Positions 6,243 to 8,389 of a DNA stretch of 8,389 nucleotides are shown here, one piece after another. The notes beneath the pieces were generated by a model. That model was not told the origin of the DNA. It was given only the letters and a program-made list of their open reading frames with translations, and did not search any database. The stretch lies in NCBI GenBank assembly GCA_035525455.1, contig DATLEF010000193.1:1-8389 (forward strand). Direction: 5' to 3'. The DNA is from JAQGMV01 sp035525455 (GTDB lineage Bacteria > Pseudomonadota > Gammaproteobacteria > Burkholderiales > SG8-41). The position numbers and the translations under genes were made by a program. Each line of letters begins with the position of its first letter. Position 1 is the stretch's first letter.

Positions 6243-6262
6243 TGAGTCAAACACCAGCATGA
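6242..6262 (+). other. Six-residue minicistron linking qseG and glrR
   Basis: ATG 6242 overlaps the qseG stop (TAATG). The frame reads MSQTPA and ends at TGA 6260-6262, which overlaps the glrR start as ATGA (6259-6262). No Shine-Dalgarno precedes glrR, so ribosomes finishing qseG could re-initiate here and then again at glrR. Whether it is translated is unproven. Confidence 0.4.
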
Positions 6263-7632
6263 ACACGACCACGCCGCGCCCGAGCATACTCGTCGTCGAT
6301 GATGATCCTGATCTTCTACGGCTCATGCAGATCAGGCTATCGGCTGCCGGCTACGCCGTCACCACTGCGGAAAGCGCCGAGCGCGCGCTCGCGCAGCTCG
6401 CGGTCGCGCGCCCGCGAGTGGTGGTGACCGATTTGCGGATGAGCGGCATGGACGGCATGGCGCTCTTTCAGTCGATCCAGGCACAAAATGCCGCTCTGCC
6501 GGTGATCATCCTCACCGCGCACGGCACCATACCCGATGCGGTGTCGGCCGTGAAAAGCGGGGTCTTCGGCTACCTGACCAAGCCTTTCGAAGCGCGCACG
6601 CTGCTGACCGAAATCGAGCGCGCGCTTTCGCTCGGCGGGGGTGCCGGTGAAGGCGGCGGCGGCGGCGAAGGCGACGACGCCTGGCGCAAGGAAATCATCA
6701 CGCGTAATCCGGTGATGGAGGAAGTGCTCTCCAAAGCGCGGCTGGTCTCCGACAGTGACGCGAGCGTTTTCATTTACGGCGAATCCGGGACCGGCAAAGA
6801 GCTGATCGCGCGGGCAATCCACAGCGCGAGCCGGCGGCGGGATCAGCCGTTCGTCGCGATCAACTGCGGTGCGATACCGGAGCAGCTGCTCGAGTCCGAG
6901 CTCTTCGGCCACGTCAAAGGCTCGTTCACCGGCGCCCATCGCGATCACAAGGGGCTTTTTCAGACAGCCAACAAAGGGACGCTTTTTCTCGACGAGATTG
7001 GCGACATGCCCGTTTCGCTGCAGGTGAAGCTCCTGCGCGTCCTGCAGGACCGGCAAGTGCGGCCGGTCGGATCGGCGCAAAGCTACGACGTCGACGTGCG
7101 CGTCATATCCGCGACCCACCGCAATATCGAAGCGGAAATGGCGGCGGGCAACTTCCGCGACGATTTGTATTATCGACTCAACGTGGTGGCGCTGCACTTG
7201 CCGCCGCTCGCCGAGCGCCGGGAAGACATACCGGTGCTCGCGAGTCACTTCCTTACGCACATCGCGGAAAAATACGGCCGCAACATCTCCGGTTACGCGC
7301 CTGAAGCGATCGAAGCCCTGGTTTCAGCGTCGTGGCCGGGGAACGTAAGGCAACTTTACAACGTCGTCGAGCAGGCGGTCGCGCTGGCGACCACGCCCCT
7401 CATTCCGGCGACGCTCGTGCAGCACGCGATACAGCACCAGCAGAGCGAGTTCGCGTCGTTCGAGGACGCGCGCCGCAAATTCGAGCGCGATTACCTCGCG
7501 CAGATCTTGAGGATCACCGACGGCAACGTGACGCAGGCCGCACGGCTTGCGAAGCGCAACCGCACCGAGTTCTACAAGCTCCTGCAGCGCCATCAGCTCG
7601 ATCCCAAGCTCTTCAAGAACGCAAAACCGTAA
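6259..7632 (+). CDS. glrR: Sigma-54-dependent response regulator GlrR/QseF
   Basis: 457 residues in three domains. Receiver (about 8-122): acidic D14-D15-D16, phosphoacceptor Asp58 in VVTDLRM, Thr86 in ILTAHGT, Lys108 in YLTKPF. A glycine-rich linker (126-138) follows. AAA+ sigma-54 interaction domain (about 145-385): Walker A GESGTGKE (174-181), sigma-54 contact loop GSFTGA (221-226, the common form being GAFTGA), Walker B GTLFLDEIGDMP (240-251), ATHRN and FRDDLYYRLNV (sensor and arginine-finger region), WPGNVRQL (359-366). Fis-type helix-turn-helix near 420-446, GNVTQAARLAKRNRTEFYKLLQRH, which closely resembles E. coli GlrR as I remember it. Phosphorylated by GlrK, it should bind TGTC-N10-GACA sites and activate RpoN promoters. 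Exactly such sites and a sigma-54 promoter follow this gene. Confidence 0.95.
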   Translation: MNTTTPRPSILVVDDDPDLLRLMQIRLSAAGYAVTTAESAERALAQLAVARPRVVVTDLRMSGMDGMALFQSIQAQNAALPVIILTAHGTIPDAVSAVKSGVFGYLTKPFEARTLLTEIERALSLGGGAGEGGGGGEGDDAWRKEIITRNPVMEEVLSKARLVSDSDASVFIYGESGTGKELIARAIHSASRRRDQPFVAINCGAIPEQLLESELFGHVKGSFTGAHRDHKGLFQTANKGTLFLDEIGDMPVSLQVKLLRVLQDRQVRPVGSAQSYDVDVRVISATHRNIEAEMAAGNFRDDLYYRLNVVALHLPPLAERREDIPVLASHFLTHIAEKYGRNISGYAPEAIEALVSASWPGNVRQLYNVVEQAVALATTPLIPATLVQHAIQHQQSEFASFEDARRKFERDYLAQILRITDGNVTQAARLAKRNRTEFYKLLQRHQLDPKLFKNAKP

Positions 7633-7640
7633 TCCCTGCG

Positions 7641-7658
7641 TGTCGGGCCCCCCCGACA
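7641..7658 (+). promoter_or_regulatory. Predicted GlrR-binding site 1 (TGTC-N10-GACA)
   Basis: TGTCGGGCCCCCCCGACA is an exact TGTC-N10-GACA, with symmetry extending to seven bases per arm. This is the motif I recall for GlrR activator sites at enterobacterial glmY. Its centre is about 144 bases before the predicted sigma-54 start. It lies 8 bases after the glrR stop and could fold as a hairpin, but no T-run follows on either strand, so a terminator is the weaker reading. Confidence 0.65.
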
Positions 7659-7706
7659 GGTAAAACCCCACGTCCTCAACGTGCTGGCGGGTCGCGCACG
7701 TGAGTG

Positions 7707-7724
7707 TGTTGCCCGGCAGCGACA
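7707..7724 (+). promoter_or_regulatory. Predicted GlrR-binding site 2 (TGTT-N10-GACA)
   Basis: TGTTGCCCGGCAGCGACA matches TGTC-N10-GACA with one mismatch (T for C in the left half-site). Its centre is about 78 bases before the predicted start and 66 bases from site 1, roughly six helical turns, so the two sites could bind cooperatively on one face. Confidence 0.5.
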
Positions 7725-7767
7725 GATCGACCTCATTTGCCGTACGCCACAGCAGTGAGAGCACATC

Positions 7768-7783
7768 TGGCATAAGCCTTGCT
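7768..7783 (+). promoter_or_regulatory. Predicted sigma-54 (RpoN) promoter, -24/-12, downstream of glrR
   Basis: TGGCATAAGCCTTGCT has TGGCA and TTGCT with the GG (7769-7770) and GC (7781-7782) elements at exact sigma-54 spacing; it differs from TGGCACGNNNNTTGCW only at positions 6-7. The predicted start is near 7794. Position behind two GlrR-type sites strengthens the call. Confidence 0.7.
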
Positions 7784-7818
7784 CTGGAATGCGCATACCA
7801 TTTAGTTTTGTAAATGCC

Positions 7819-8034
7819 ATGAACGCACCGCGCAACTTTCGCCTCAACAGCACCAACAGCGTACTGATGCCGCCCATGTTGGGGCGTCCGGCAACGATAG
7901 TCGCGGGTGAAGCGTGTACCGAGCTCGGCTGTGACGTGTCGAGCGCGCCGCTGTCATGGTGGAAACGCTGGCTCCGTACACCGAAGCTGAAAGGCCTGTC
8001 TGCGGAAAGGAAGAAACATGCAACTTACGAGTGA
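7819..8034 (+). CDS. Uncharacterised 71-residue protein, first gene of a predicted sigma-54 transcript
   Basis: I do not recognise a family. The 71-residue product is soluble-looking, with a CTELGC motif and a basic, Trp-rich C-terminal half (SWWKRWLR followed by several Lys/Arg); no membrane segment or signal peptide is visible. About 50 of 71 codons end in G or C, similar to the neighbours, which supports coding. An in-frame ATG at 7789 would lie upstream of the predicted transcription start, so ATG 7819 is chosen, 25 bases into the leader; neither has a good Shine-Dalgarno. The end overlaps the next gene by 17 bases. The alternative is that 7794-8017 is an untranslated leader or small RNA. 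Confidence 0.5.
   Translation: MNAPRNFRLNSTNSVLMPPMLGRPATIVAGEACTELGCDVSSAPLSWWKRWLRTPKLKGLSAERKKHATYE
8007..8011 (+). promoter_or_regulatory. Shine-Dalgarno of the CxxC membrane-protein gene
   Basis: AAGGA, inside a purine-rich run, lies six bases before ATG 8018. It is the best ribosome site in this part of the window and confirms the start of the gene at 8018. Confidence 0.75.
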
Positions 8035-8365
8035 GCACCCGCTGCAGGGCCAGGGACTGCTGTATCCAATGATGGTGATCGCCGCGATCGCCGTGATCGT
8101 GTTCAGTATTGTCGGCATCGCGACCGTCACCGGCTGGATGCCGCGCGCTCTCATTGGCGACGCAGTGACGGTCGAATCCGGCAGCGTCGCCGAAACCACG
8201 GTCATCATGCCCGATGCGCAACGCACCGGCCCGGCTTTTCAGTGCGTCGAATGCGGTGTGATCGAATCGGTCCGTGAAATCGAACGCCGTAGCGCCGCGC
8301 ACCAGGCGCCGCTGGCGAACATGGGCCGGCGGATTCCGGCCGCGGGCCGCGCTCAACTCTTCTGA
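8018..8365 (+). CDS. Uncharacterised single-pass membrane protein with a CxxC motif
   Basis: 115 residues. A short polar N-terminus is followed by one strong membrane segment (about 16-39, LLYPMMVIAAIAVIVFSIVGIA), then a soluble part with FQCVECGVIESVREIE: Cys76 and Cys79 in a C-x-x-C-G arrangement. This Cys-x-x-Cys-G-x-x-x-SVR pattern recalls the segment ahead of the glycine zipper in SlyB-like proteins of betaproteobacteria, but no glycine zipper follows here and the protein ends in a basic tail. That match is from memory and is weak. With few positive charges before the membrane segment and RR soon after it, topology is uncertain. It is probably in the same sigma-54 transcript as 7819-8034. 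Metal binding, redox or a regulatory role in the envelope are all possible. Confidence 0.75.
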   Translation: MQLTSEHPLQGQGLLYPMMVIAAIAVIVFSIVGIATVTGWMPRALIGDAVTVESGSVAETTVIMPDAQRTGPAFQCVECGVIESVREIERRSAAHQAPLANMGRRIPAAGRAQLF

Positions 8366-8382
8366 CAAGTGGGACGCCGCTC

Positions 8383-8389
8383 ATGAGAG
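8383..8389 (+). other. Possible start of a further gene cut by the window edge
   Basis: ATG 8383 begins an open frame running off the end, 18 bases after the previous stop, with a weak GGGA about 9 bases upstream. Only two codons are visible, so this is a pointer rather than a gene call. Confidence 0.15.

Noticed and set aside
6337..7260. 307-codon minus-strand open frame over glrR
   Set aside because: Antisense of the AAA+ domain; composition typical of a shadow frame.
7641..7658. Intrinsic terminator after glrR
   Set aside because: The hairpin is strong, but neither strand has a T-run after it, and the sequence matches TGTC-N10-GACA exactly ahead of a sigma-54 promoter.
7789..7818. Longer start (ATG 7789) for the 71-residue ORF
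   Set aside because: It precedes the predicted sigma-54 transcription start near 7794 and has no Shine-Dalgarno.
7324..7877. Minus-strand frames across the glrR end and following gap, one with CSHCC-like residues
   Set aside because: They cross the predicted sites and glrR coding sequence, lack Shine-Dalgarno sequences and family features.
1..8389. CRISPR arrays, tRNA or rRNA genes, insertion sequences, phage or toxin-antitoxin genes
   Set aside because: No regularly spaced repeats beyond the two 34-base copies, no cloverleaf or rRNA segments, and no transposase or integrase motifs were seen on either strand.

Overview
The window is GC-rich, densely packed, and codes entirely on the + strand. 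Ala/Arg-rich proteins, a periplasmic MlaC, an outer-membrane-type lipoprotein and a sigma-54 activator point to a Gram-negative proteobacterium. A betaproteobacterium is my best guess, but this is inference because there is no rRNA or other marker. Isoleucine ATA codons are unusually common for such GC-rich DNA.

Region 1 (1-3223) is a probable catabolic operon of acyl-CoA / hydroxy-acid metabolism. It holds the 3' end of a crotonase-family gene (MenB/BadI-like) with a basic tail, a CaiB/BaiF family CoA-transferase, a small VOC protein resembling methylmalonyl-CoA epimerase, and an Ldh2-type NAD(P)-dependent dehydrogenase. Gaps are 55, 9 and 6 bases. The substrate cannot be named from sequence.

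Region 2 (3224-3472) is a structured intergenic region. It has two identical 34-base copies of a hairpin-forming repeat 75 bases apart, then a near-consensus sigma-54 (-24/-12) promoter at 3366-3381, a long inverted repeat overlapping that promoter, and a good Shine-Dalgarno in front of an orphan mlaC (3473-4078), which encodes a periplasmic phospholipid-binding shuttle.

Region 3 (4144-7632) is a complete glrK-qseG-glrR (qseE-qseG-qseF) operon: membrane sensor kinase, lipoprotein with a heptad-repeat coiled coil, and sigma-54-dependent response regulator. The order is the same as in Escherichia coli. The genes are joined by an ATGA overlap and by a six-residue minicistron.

Region 4 (7633-8389) starts with what looks like a GlrR-controlled promoter. 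There is one exact TGTC-N10-GACA palindrome at 7641-7658, a one-mismatch copy at 7707-7724, and a sigma-54 -24/-12 element at 7768-7783. Two small uncharacterised ORFs follow, the second a single-pass membrane protein with a CxxC motif. The most notable idea in the window is that the two-component system has its own enhancer-driven sigma-54 output immediately downstream, made of two unknown small proteins (or an RNA). A second sigma-54 promoter, with different candidate enhancer repeats, drives mlaC just upstream of the same operon. Together they suggest an envelope-stress or envelope-lipid regulatory locus.
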